Positions 1 to 7,123 of a DNA stretch of 11,000 bases are shown here, piece by piece; position 1 is the stretch's first letter, and the number at the start of each line of letters is the position of its first letter. The position numbers and the translations under genes were made by a program. The stretch spans positions 71,256 to 82,255 of the forward strand of contig KQ482063.1 in NCBI GenBank assembly GCA_001430745.1, read 5' to 3'. The DNA comes from Auxenochlorella pyrenoidosa. Its lineage: Eukaryota > Chlorophyta > Trebouxiophyceae > Chlorellales > Chlorellaceae. A model generated the notes under the pieces. The model was not told where the DNA came from, made no database searches, and was given only the letters and a program-made list of their open reading frames with translations.

Positions 1-240
1 GGGGGGCATTGGGGAGGGCGAACGGGTACACGCGGGGACAAAGCGGGGACAAAGCATGGTGGGGGTGGGGTGGGAAAGTCTGCATGGCCTGAAAATCATA
101 TGCACGCCGGCTTGGCACTGGCACATCGTGCAGGACAGGGCCCGCTGGAAACGCGCGGCGCTGCGGGCAGGGCCGGCGCGCGCGCCCGTCGGCGACGGGA
201 GGCGAGCGGGCGCCCCGGCGGCCCCCGGCAGCAGCCTCGC
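1..240 (-). other. Intron of the CCDC47 gene running off the left edge
   Basis: After the FWASGRRFCK codons the minus strand no longer matches the family. DUF1682 proteins continue here with a Gly-Leu-Leu-Ala-Thr-like stretch, which I do not find before position 1. The region is GC-rich with a G-tract at 58-76 (C-rich on the coding strand). The next exon is probably outside the window. Reading straight through exon 3 stays open for a while but gives low-complexity Ala/Pro/Arg sequence, so I treat it as intron. Confidence 0.55.
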
Positions 241-1213
241 CTTGCAGAAGCGGCGGCCGCTGGCCCAGAACTTGTAGCAGTGCATGCTGTCCTTCAGCAG
301 CACCTCTCCCGCCTGCAGGCAGGGCAAACAGACAGCTGCTCCGCTGTCAGGGGCACGTGCCCAGCAGGCAGCGTCTTTGCGCTCTTTGAGACCAGCTGCC
401 CTTCGCACGAGAACAGCCCGACAGCACACGTGGCGCTGCTCGCTAGAGCGCACGCCTCGCCATATGTGGAGCATACATGCAGCTCCGGGCGGCCCTGGCC
501 TTGCTGACGAGGCGACCCCTCCTCAACCATGGCCCGTAAAAATGGCTCGGGAACCAAGGCGGCAGCTGCCCCCCGGCGCCTCACAGCGGTGTCGCTCGGT
601 CCCAGCAGCCACTCACCGCGGTGTCTCCCGGTCCCAGCAGCGAGAAATTCCTGTCCAGCACGCCGTCAGCTGCCACCAGCTGCAGCACGTGAGCCGGGCA
701 GGCGACAGGAAGCAGGAACCGGGTGAGGCTGCGGTCCCCTGGCATGAGCGCGGCTGATACGTAGGCCGGCCCACGCTACTGGCATCCCCTCGAGCTCTGC
801 GGCGCCGCAGCAGCCCCTCCTGTGTGGATAGAACCCGCGACGTGCCCAACCATCAAGTGCACCCACAAACTGCAGGCACGCGCACAAAGTGCACCCACAA
901 ACTGCATGGGGAAGCGCCCAGCACCCACCTCGGTGGTCCAGGCCAGCGCCAGCTGCTCGTTCCGCCGCCTCCCGACGAACAGGTTGACCAGGAAGGCGGC
1001 CAGGAAAGCCAGGGCGCAGATCTCGACGACCCAGCTGTCCTGGGGTCGGAGCTGGATCACTGGGGGGCGGCGCGGGGCAGCCGGCTCGGCCGCAGCGGCG
1101 GCGGTGGAGGCACCCTCATCGGCCTGTTCATCGGCGAGCGTCGTGGGCGCCAGGGCGGCGCACAGCAATGCCATCGCTAGCATGCTGGCTGCCCAGCAGC
1201 GGGAGGCCCGCAT
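241..1213 (-). CDS. CCDC47: CCDC47 family ER membrane protein (DUF1682), 5' part, three exons
   Basis: Proposed exons on the minus strand are 1213-929, 679-617 and 312-241, all joined in phase 0. The gene continues past the left edge. Exon 1 encodes a signal peptide (residues 1-27, cleavage near TTLA/DEQ), an acidic/Ala-rich luminal stretch, and a membrane segment at residues 61-80 followed by GRRRNEQLALAWTTE. Exon 2 gives LVAADGVLDRNFSLLGPGD and exon 3 gives LLKDSMHCYKFWASGRRFCK. The order TM-GRRRN-AW-NFSLLG-YKFWASGRRFC is characteristic of CCDC47/DUF1682 proteins. In animals CCDC47 is a subunit of the PAT chaperone complex that helps insert multipass membrane proteins at the ER; the same role here is inferred. 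I chose the ATG at 1213 because it starts directly at the signal peptide; an in-frame ATG at 1255 would add 14 residues. Exon 3 appears to end at a GC donor (CAAG/GCGAGG). Confidence 0.85.
577..641 (-). repeat. Tandem duplication of the CCDC47 exon 2 end and its splice donor
   Basis: Positions 613-641 and 581-609 are two copies of a 29-nt segment, 32 nt apart, with three mismatches. On the coding strand each copy reads GCTGCTGGGACCG...GACACCGC followed by GTGA. The first copy is the last 25 nt of exon 2 plus the donor GTGAGT. The second lies in the intron and has its own weaker donor, TGTGAGG. Using the second donor would add 32 nt and shift the frame. Confidence 0.8.
855..906. repeat. 20-bp direct repeat in CCDC47 intron 1
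   Basis: The 20-mer starting AAGTGCACCCAC occurs perfectly at 855-874 and again at 887-906, separated by 12 nt. It lies in the first CCDC47 intron, about 20 nt downstream of the donor. It looks like a recent local duplication; no function is evident. Confidence 0.85.
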
Positions 1214-1648
1214 TGGTGCGAGCAAGGTGAAGGGGGAGGGTGATGGGAGCAGCACTATGCCCAGAACGACGATCGAGGCTGCTGGGTTTTACTGAAGCGT
1301 GCTGTGAGGACCGATGGGCCGCTCAGCCCTTGCGCACTTGCTCGACACGCTGGCCAGGCTCCTCTTCTTTTCTTTCTGCGTCGGAAGTGCGCAACAACAC
1401 TAATATTTGCTGCGATCGCGTCTCCAGGTGCCATCGCGCCCTCAGCGCGTTTTAACCTCGACACCCTCCCTTTGCCTCTGACAGCGCCTCTCACCCCCCG
1501 CCCCCTGCTCCGGGCAGTCCCCAATGATATCAGCAGCAGCTCCCGTAATGGCGGCGTGCGGCTGAGCGGCTTTAGGGCAGCGGCCGCCCGCTTGCCGCTG
1601 CCGCCCACCCGCAGTCCCACTTGCTTATTGTTGCACGCAGCCTCAGCA
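1214..1648. promoter_or_regulatory. Divergent intergenic region between CCDC47 and array gene 1
   Basis: About 435 bp separate the divergent start codons at 1213 (minus) and 1649 (plus), so both promoters must lie here or overlap into a 5' UTR. It contains an AT-richer stretch (ACTAATATTTGCTGCG near 1399) and pyrimidine-rich tracts near 1365-1380 and 1455-1510. The array-gene-1 frame stays open upstream to an ATG at 1304, giving an Arg/Ala/Ser-rich 115-residue extension that resembles a transit peptide. I prefer 1649 because the MGQ start is conserved in all four copies while this upstream sequence is unique to copy 1. Confidence 0.6.
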
Positions 1649-2516
1649 ATGGGCCAGCACCCCAGCAAGCCCAGCCCGGAAGTAGCGCGGCTGCGGGAAC
1701 TGTTGACTTTGATGATGCAGGCAGACCGTTTCCTGGACAGCCTGCGTGCCGTTGCGAGTGATGAGGTGTACAACGCTGCTAGCAACTACTGGCAGCAACT
1801 TGCGGACGAGCAGCAAGCCATTTTAGCCCGCATGGGTGAGGGCTGCTCACTGCATCTGGTGACAGCAGGGCTGGACATGCGCACTGCATGCCTGTGTCGC
1901 ATTGCAGCGTGGCATGGCTGGGCAGCCCTCACGCATGGGACAACCCTTGCTGCAGCGGGCAGGGCAGCGTCCGCCAGTGCTGCATGCTGGTCTCCCATCA
2001 CATGCCTGCCTGCGCTGCTTGCCCCTCAATGCTCTCTCTGCAGCGTCCCTCCATGGCAGCAACCCACTGCCGATGCCCGACCCCACCCCTCCCTGGCGGC
2101 CACCGCCACTGCCATCGAAAGGTGACTGGCACCTGCTCTGTTCATACAATGCATAGACGCAGTCGGCGACAAATTCCTGACATGCCTGCATGCTGGTTGC
2201 TTCCTTGGTGGGTGCCAGCAGGCCCGGTATCCTCACGATGGCCCCCCCCTTACTCCGCTTGCTGCCCCCAGCAGACACGCCCCCATCAGCACCGCCATCT
2301 GCCCATGCCAGCGGAGAAGAGCCCAGCACGCCGGCAGCCACCGCCAGCTCGCAAAGCGACCCAAGCGGCGGCAGCGGCAGCGGCAGCAGCGAGACGGAGC
2401 CTCTGGCCGGCGGTGAGGAGCGCTTGGAAAGCGCACCGCTGCTGGGGGCTGGGCCAGGGCAGTTGGCGCCAGGCCTGCGCCGGCGGCAGGGGCGCGAAGG
2501 GGCCGATGCCTTGTAG
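1649..2516 (+). CDS. Array gene 1: putative N-myristoylated proline-rich protein, unknown family
   Basis: Proposed exons are 1649-1835, 2044-2121 and 2272-2516, giving 169 residues with two phase-1 introns (GTGAGG...GCAG and GTGACT...CCAG). Exon 1 (62 residues) starts MGQHPSKPSPE, which fits the N-myristoylation consensus (G2, S6, K7). A predicted helical segment follows, with Arg14, Leu15, Leu18, Gln24, Ala25, Glu39, Trp48, Leu51 and the ending AI-x-ARM shared with the paralogs. Exon 2 is proline-rich (NPLPMPDPTPPWRPPPLPS), resembling SH3, WW or profilin ligands. Exon 3 is Ser/Gly/Pro-rich, then acidic (GGEERLESAPLL), then basic (GLRRRQGREGADAL, stop). I do not recognise the family. The motifs suggest a membrane-tethered adaptor, but this is inference. 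The four-way conservation of exon borders is the main support for the model. Confidence 0.7.
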
Positions 2517-2559
2517 CGGCCCGCTGCCTCTGCTGTGCAAGCAAGTCTGTATCCTGGTG

Positions 2560-2621
2560 GTGAGCAGCCCAGCCACATCTTAATGTACTTTATTCTGCTG
2601 GTGTGCCCGGCCCTCTTGCAG
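2560..2621 (+). other. Candidate 3' UTR intron of array gene 1
   Basis: A donor GGTG/GTGAGC begins 44 nt after the stop codon and an acceptor CCTCTTGCAG/CACC ends at 2621, giving 62 nt. The same donor and acceptor pair recurs at the same place after all four genes, while the sequence between them is more variable. Confidence 0.5.
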
Positions 2622-2829
2622 CACCCCGTGCTGTTTTCATTGCCTCCCCACCTTGTTCCACTTGCACGCTCCCCAACCCACCACTGCATGTCCTTGCATG
2701 CCCTCACAAAGAAACTGCAATGCATGCTGGTGGCTGTTGATCACGCACGCAGGCGCATGCAGCTGCATGCAGCCGCATGCAAGTGACCAATCTGTACATG
2801 GCTGGTTTGACAGCAGCCTGCTCCTGCCA

Positions 2830-2925
2830 TCAGATCTGCACCAGCGTCTGAATCCATTCTTGCAGCTCTTTTGGGGAGTGAGCTATGAGGATGAATTCCT
2901 GCACCTTGTCAAGATCAAAGCAGCG
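2830..2925 (-). pseudogene. Antisense PH-domain exon remnant, spacer 1
   Basis: On the minus strand this encodes CFDLDKVQEFILIAHSPKEL followed by QEWIQTLVQI and a stop. The pattern of a last beta strand ending FILIA, then S-P-K-E-L-Q-E-W-I helix residues, matches the C-terminal end of a pleckstrin-homology domain, including the invariant Trp. Only this end is present, so it cannot fold as a domain. It is the best preserved of three copies. PH assignment is by pattern recognition. Confidence 0.55.
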
Positions 2926-3000
2926 CTGTACCGACATGGTGGATGCACAGCAGTTTGTGGCTGGAGCACCGCAGTGGAAAGAGACTCTTGCTGCAACCTG

Positions 3001-3363
3001 CGAACTGCCCGCTGCACGCCGCCCCGCCATGACTGGGCACGCAGGATTGTCGCGCCCTCACGCGCTGGGCCTCATCGTACACACGCCCATCACTGCTATA
3101 TGCTGGAATTTCAATACCACGGCGCCCGGCACCAACGCGCGTCCAGCAGAACGTCCAAACGCCGTCTGCCAGGTTCCTCCCGTTCTGCGCCCTCTCTCAA
3201 ACCATCGCCAAGGATCCGCAGTCACCGGTAGAACCGCACACGGCGTGGCAGCGGCCGAGCACAGCCGCCCAGCAGCGACCCACCCGCTGTGGGCCGCTGC
3301 CGCAGTGCTACCGCTTGCAGGCAGCTGGCTCTGCACCAGCTGGCTCTTCATGCAGATGCATCA
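3001..3363 (+). promoter_or_regulatory. Upstream block of array gene 2 (shared with genes 3 and 4)
   Basis: This block recurs before genes 3 (about 4720-5067) and 4 (about 6810-7123) but not before gene 1. Shared landmarks are GCCCGCTGCACGCCGCC, a stretch around CCACGGCGCCCGG, AGAACGTCCAA, CATCGCCAAGGATCCGCAG, and GCAGCGGCCGAGCACAGCCG about 50-100 bp before the start codon. Its position and conservation suggest promoter plus 5' UTR. No TATA-like element is obvious. Confidence 0.5.
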
Positions 3364-4234
3364 ATGGGCCAGCAGCCCAGCAAGCCAACCCCGGAAATAG
3401 CGCGGCTGGAAAAGCTGTCAAATATGGTATCGCAGGCACACAGCTTGCTGGACAACTATCGTCACGAGGCAACCGCTGAGCTGTACTACGCCGCTCGCGA
3501 CTACTGGAGGCAGCTTTTGAACGAACGGAGTGCCATCTATGCCCGCATGGGTGAGTGCTGCTCACTGCATCTGGTGACAGCAGGTCTGGACATGCGCACC
3601 GCATGCCTGTGTTGCAGTGTAGCGTGGCCTGGCTGGGCAGCCTTCAAGCAAGGGACGACCCTTGCTGCGGCGGGCATGGCAGCCTCCGCCAGTGCTCCAT
3701 GCTGGCTCGCAACACATGCCTGTCTGCGCTGCTCGCCCTGCACTGCTCCCCCTGCAGCGTCCCTCCATGGCAGCAACCCACTGCCAATGCCCGACCCCAC
3801 CCCTCCCTGGCAGCCACCGCCGCCGCCGCCATCGGCAGGTGATTGGCGCCTGCATGGCTCACGCAATGCATCAACGTAGTCAACGACGGATATTTTGACA
3901 TGCCTGCATGCTGGTTGCTCCCTTGGTGGTTGCTAGCAGCCTTGGTATCCTCACGATGGCCCCCCCTTTACTCTGCTTGCTGCCCCCAGCAGACACGCCC
4001 CCATCAGCACCGCCCCCTGCCTGTGCCAACGGAGACGAGCCCAGCACGCCAGGAGCCACCGCCAGCTCACAAAGCACCCCAAGCGGCAGCAGCGGGAGCA
4101 GCAGCAGCGAGGCAGAGCCTCCGGGTGGCGGTGAGGAGTGCTTGGAAAGCGCGCTGCTGCTGGCGGCTGGGCCGGGGCGGTCAGCGCCAGGCCTGCGCCG
4201 GCGGCAGGGGCGCGAAGGGGCCGATGCCTTGTAG
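3364..4234 (+). CDS. Array gene 2: putative N-myristoylated proline-rich protein, paralog
   Basis: Exons 3364-3550, 3758-3838 and 3990-4234 give 170 residues with the same phase-1 introns as gene 1. The N-terminus MGQQPSKPTPE keeps the myristoylation pattern. In exon 1, 29 of 62 residues differ from gene 1, whereas exon 2 (SLHGSNPLPMPDPTPPWQ plus polyproline) is almost the same and exon 3 is about 80% identical, ending in the same GLRRRQGREGADAL. Intron 1 is about 87% identical to that of gene 1. The upstream region is unrelated to gene 1's but shared with genes 3 and 4. No frameshift or premature stop is visible, so the gene appears intact. Function unknown. Confidence 0.7.
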
Positions 4235-4278
4235 CGGCTCGCTGCCTCTGTCGTGCAAGCCACCCTGCCTGGTGTTGG

Positions 4279-4347
4279 TGAGCAGCCAAGGCACATCTGA
4301 TTGTACTTTCCTCATCATACTCTGCCGGCATGCCTGGCCGCTTGCAG
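4279..4347 (+). other. Candidate 3' UTR intron of array gene 2
   Basis: Donor TTG/GTGAGC and acceptor CGCTTGCAG/CACC, 69 nt, starting 45 nt after the stop. It is equivalent to the intron after gene 1. Confidence 0.5.
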
Positions 4348-4547
4348 CACCTCGTGCTGATCCCACTGCCTCCCCCCCTTGTTTGCAATCTCCCTACGCC
4401 CCAGCATTGTGCCCATGTCCTTGCCAGCGCGCATTCCCTCCACAAAGAAACTGCTAAGGCATTCTGGTGGCTGTTGATATCACATGCAGCCGCATGCAAC
4501 CGAACAATCTGCACAACAGCCGGTGTGACAGCAGCTTGCTCCTGCCA

Positions 4548-4645
4548 TCAGCTCTGCACCAGTGTCTGAATCCGTTCTTGCATCTCTTTTGGGGAGTCAG
4601 CTATGAGGATGGATTCCTGAACTTGTCAAGATCAAAAGCAGCGCT
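4548..4645 (-). pseudogene. Antisense PH-domain exon remnant, spacer 2 (frameshifted)
   Basis: This is the same segment as in spacer 1, but one T has been inserted in the Cys-Phe-Asp codons and one G lost in the Lys-Val codons. The conserved Trp codon has become Arg (QERIQT). It is broken as a coding sequence. Confidence 0.55.
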
Positions 4646-4719
4646 GTCCCGACATGGTGGGTGCACACAAGTTCGTGACTGGAGCACCGCAGCGGAAAGA
4701 GAGTCTTGCTACAACCTGC

Positions 4720-5067
4720 GAACTGCCCGCTGCACGCCGCCCGCCGTGAAGTCAACTGCACATGCAGGACTGTCGCGTCCTCACGCGCTGGGCCTCATCT
4801 TACGCTGCTGTATGCCGAAGTTTCATCACCACGGCGCCCGGGACCAACGCGTGTCCAGCAGAACGTCCAAGCGCCGTCCGCCTGCCGCAGGTTCCTGTCG
4901 CTCTGTCGCCTCTCTCCCAATACATCGCCAAGGATCCGCAGTCACCGCTAAGCCACGCACACGGCACGGCAGCGGCCGAGCACAGCCGCCCAGCAACCCA
5001 CCTGCGGGCCGCTACCGCTTGCAGGCAGCTGGCTCTGCACCAGCTGGCTCTGCATGCAGCTGCAACA
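4720..5067 (+). promoter_or_regulatory. Upstream block of array gene 3
   Basis: Same landmarks as before gene 2, ending in GGCTCTGCATGCAGCTGCAACA before the ATG. The GCAGCGGCCGAGCACAGCCG segment lies near 4970. Regulatory role is inferred from position and conservation only. Confidence 0.45.
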
Positions 5068-5928
5068 ATGGGCCAGCACCCCAGCAAGCGCAGTCCGGAG
5101 GCAGCGCGGCTGCAGGAGCTGGCGACTCTGGAGTCGCAGGCAGAGAGATTGCTGGGCAGCCTGCTTCACGATGCAAATGACGAGCTGTACAACGCTGCTC
5201 ACGACCACTGGCGGCGACTTGTGGCCGAGCACCGTGCCATCTTTGCCCGCATGGGTGAGTACTGCTCGCTGCGCCTCGTGCCAGCAGGGCTGGGCATGCA
5301 CACCGCACGGTTGTGTTGCATTGCAGTGGGGCCTGGCTGGACAGCCTTCTAGCAAGGGACAGCCCGTGCTGCGCCTGCTCCTGCCAGCGCTCCATGCTGG
5401 TCTCCCATCACATGCCTGCCTGTGCTGCTTGCCCCGCACTGCTCCCGCTGCAGCGTCCCTCGGTGGCAGCAACCCGCTGCCAATGCCCGACCCCACCCCT
5501 CCCTGGCAGCCACCGCCGCCCCCGCCATCGGCAGGTGATTGGCACCTGCGTGCGCATGCAAAGCATGAACACGCTGTGCGACGTTTCTCTTGACATGCAT
5601 GCATGCTGCCTTGCCTCCTCAGTGGAAGCTAACGGCCCGGTTATCTGCACGTTGCCCCCCCTCACTCTGCTTGCTGTCCACAGCAGCCGCGCCCCCACCA
5701 GCACCGCCCCCTGCCTGTGCCAACTTAAATGAGCCCGGCACGCCGCTAGCCACGGCCAGCTCGCAAATCACCCCAAAAGGCGGCAGCGGGAGCACCAGCA
5801 GCGAGGCGGAGCCTCCGGGTGGCGGCGAGGAGCGCTTGGAAAGCGCGCCGCTGCTGGCGGCTGGGCGGGGGCGGTCGGCGCCAGGCCTGCGCCGGCGGCA
5901 GGGGCGCGAAGGGGCCAATGGCTCGTAG
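5068..5928 (+). CDS. Array gene 3: putative N-myristoylated proline-rich protein, paralog
   Basis: Exons 5068-5254, 5454-5534 and 5684-5928 give 170 residues. Exon 1 begins MGQHPSKRSPE and keeps the framework positions (Arg14, Leu15, Leu18, Gln24, Ala25, Glu39, Ala43, Ala44, Trp48, Leu51, Glu54, AI-x-ARM) but differs from gene 2 at roughly 28 of 62 positions. Exon 2 carries WQPPPPPPSA as in gene 2. Exon 3 starts AAAPPPAPPPAC and ends GLRRRQGREGANGS, the tail shared with gene 4 rather than with genes 1 and 2. This mosaic pattern suggests exchange between copies. The gene appears intact. Function unknown. Confidence 0.7.
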
Positions 5929-5971
5929 CGGTCGGCTGCCTCTGGCGTGCAAGCAAGTCTGTTTCCTGACG

Positions 5972-6042
5972 GTGAGCAGCCAAGCCACTTCTTATTGTAT
6001 TTTCCTTATCATACTCTGCCGGCGTGCCCGGCCCGCTTGCAG
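5972..6042 (+). other. Candidate 3' UTR intron of array gene 3
   Basis: Donor ACG/GTGAGC and acceptor CGCTTGCAG/CACC, 71 nt, starting 44 nt after the stop. It is equivalent to the introns after the other array genes. Confidence 0.5.
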
Positions 6043-6259
6043 CACCTCGTGCTGATCCCACTGCCTCCCCACCTTGATCTTTTGTCACGCTGCCCAGCCC
6101 ACCACTGAACGCGTCCTTGCCAGCGCGCATACCCTCCCAAACAAAGAAGTATGATGCATCCTGGTGGCTGTTGATACCACATGCAGCCGCATGCAGCTGA
6201 ACTATCTGTACACTAGCTGGTGTGATAGCAGCTTGCTCCTGCCATCAGCTCTGCACCAG

Positions 6260-6644
6260 CCTCCCTCCTTTGCTGGCTCACTGCCTGCCATGGCGGTGCC
6301 GGGCTTGGAACAGAGAAACCCTGCAGGTACTTGCAGGCTTTGGTGGACATTTTGCTCATGAAGCTGGGCTACGAAGGCGCCAGCGCAGTGAGCGCACCGC
6401 CTTGAGCTTGCCGCCAGGTGACAGATGGCAGCACAGGCGGAGCAGCATGCACGGCCACAGCTTGCGTCTATAACAGGCGCAGGAAGCTAAGGCAGAATGT
6501 TGCTCCTCGTGCATATTGTACAATATGGCCTGTGACCAATCGACGAGCCAAGAAAGCTGCATCCAGATCTGATGTGCCTGACTAAATACGAAGGCTGCAA
6601 CCAGATCGTTAATGCTTGCCATACGGCCAAAGGCGGGCCATTAC
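6260..6644. other. 385-bp insert unique to spacer 3
   Basis: Aligned with spacers 1 and 2, the sequence jumps from CTGCACCAG (ending 6259) to unrelated sequence and returns at CTGAATT...CTCTTGCATCTC (6645). Read on the minus strand, the insert begins with GTAATG immediately after the PH remnant's ATTCAG, as an intron would. However, its other end (GGAGGGAGG) lacks a pyrimidine-rich acceptor. It holds the possible ARP8-like exon at 6328-6387. Confidence 0.55.
6328..6387 (+). pseudogene. Possible exon fragment of an actin-related protein (ARP8-like)
   Basis: The plus strand encodes YLQALVDILLMKLGYEGASA, with CTGCAG just upstream and GTGAGC directly after, so it looks like a small exon with both splice sites. 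The pattern of I/L-L-M-K-L/M-G-Y/F followed by Gly resembles the helix before the HQESV motif in ARP8-type actin-related proteins. Only 20 residues are present, so the family call is tentative. It has no partner exons nearby and is probably a captured fragment. Confidence 0.3.
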
Positions 6645-6735
6645 CTGAATTTGCTCTTGCATCTCTTTTCTCTGCGGAGTGAGCCACGAGGATGAATTCC
6701 TGAACCCTGTAGAAGTTCAAGCGGCACTGTGCGGG
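6645..6735 (-). pseudogene. Antisense PH-domain exon remnant, spacer 3 (frameshifted)
   Basis: The minus strand reads FYRVQEFILVAHSAEK and then, after a frame change, EMQEQIQ followed by GTAATGG. The strand-then-helix pattern is the same as in spacers 1 and 2, but the frame is broken and Trp is replaced by Gln. The remnant stops exactly where the 385-bp insert begins. Confidence 0.5.
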
Positions 6736-6809
6736 CCAGAGTAAATGCACAGCAGTTCGTGACTGGAGCAGCGCAGTGAAGTGAGCCTCTTGCTAGCACT
6801 AGCAGCGCT

Positions 6810-7123
6810 GCGAACTGCAGCTGCCCGCTGCACACCGCCCGCCGTGACTGCACATGCAGGACTGTCGCGTCCTCGCGCGCTGGGCCTCATCTTACGCTGC
6901 TGTATGCCGAAGTTACCACGGCGCCCGGGACCAACGCGCGTCCAGCGGAACGTCCAAACGCCGTCCGCCTGCCGCAGGTTCCTGCCGTTCTGCGCCTCTC
7001 TCCCAAACCATCGCCAAGGATCCGCAGTCACCGCTAAGCCCGCACACGGCGCGGCAGCGGCCGAGCACAGCCGCCCAGCGACCCACGCGCTGCGGCTAGT
7101 CGCCGCCTGCAGGCTCTGCAGCG
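6810..7123 (+). promoter_or_regulatory. Upstream block of array gene 4
   Basis: Same landmarks as before genes 2 and 3, but about 30-45 bp shorter between CATCGCCAAGGATCCGCAG and the ATG. The tandem CAGCTGGCTCTGCA-type words found before genes 2 and 3 are reduced to one. Confidence 0.45.

Larger units (their letters stand above)
2517..3363. other. Spacer 1 between array genes 1 and 2
   Basis: No sense-strand gene is supported here. In order it holds the candidate 3' UTR intron, a GCATGC-rich patch at 2752-2782 (three GCATGCA-like words), an antisense PH-domain remnant at 2830-2925, and from about 3001 the upstream block of array gene 2. That block includes CATCGCCAAGGATCCGCAG near 3203. Confidence 0.65.
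4235..5067. other. Spacer 2 between array genes 2 and 3
   Basis: No gene is supported. It has the same order as spacer 1: candidate 3' UTR intron, GCATGC-type words near 4483-4499, antisense PH remnant at 4548-4645, and from about 4720 the conserved upstream block with CATCGCCAAGGATCCGCAG near 4923. The frame of array gene 3 is open back to 4762, which I take as chance in GC-rich DNA. Confidence 0.6.
5929..7123. other. Spacer 3 between array genes 3 and 4, with a 385-bp insert
   Basis: Spacer 3 repeats the order of spacers 1 and 2 but is interrupted at 6260-6644 by sequence absent from them. After the insert the antisense PH remnant resumes at 6645. The conserved upstream block then runs from about 6810 to 7123, with CATCGCCAAGGATCCGCAG near 7009. 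No complete gene is supported. Confidence 0.6.

Noticed and set aside
1304..1648. In-frame N-terminal extension of array gene 1 from the ATG at 1304, resembling an organelle transit peptide
   Set aside because: It is not present upstream of the other copies, covers the likely promoter, and would bury the conserved MGQ-x-PSK start. An open frame of this length is common in GC-rich DNA.
1847..2725. Long minus-strand open frame of 292 residues over array gene 1
   Set aside because: It lies antisense to the supported exons, has low-complexity Arg/Ala/Gly/Ser composition, and arises from GC-rich codon structure.
4762..5067. In-frame upstream extension of array gene 3
   Set aside because: It overlaps the upstream block shared with genes 2 and 4, where the corresponding frames are not conserved as protein.
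6717..7031. Minus-strand frame with a recurring TADPWRWF-like segment in the upstream blocks
   Set aside because: The recurrence is explained by nucleotide conservation of the upstream block. The reading frames diverge between spacers (spacer 2 reads CGSLAMYWERG in place of it).
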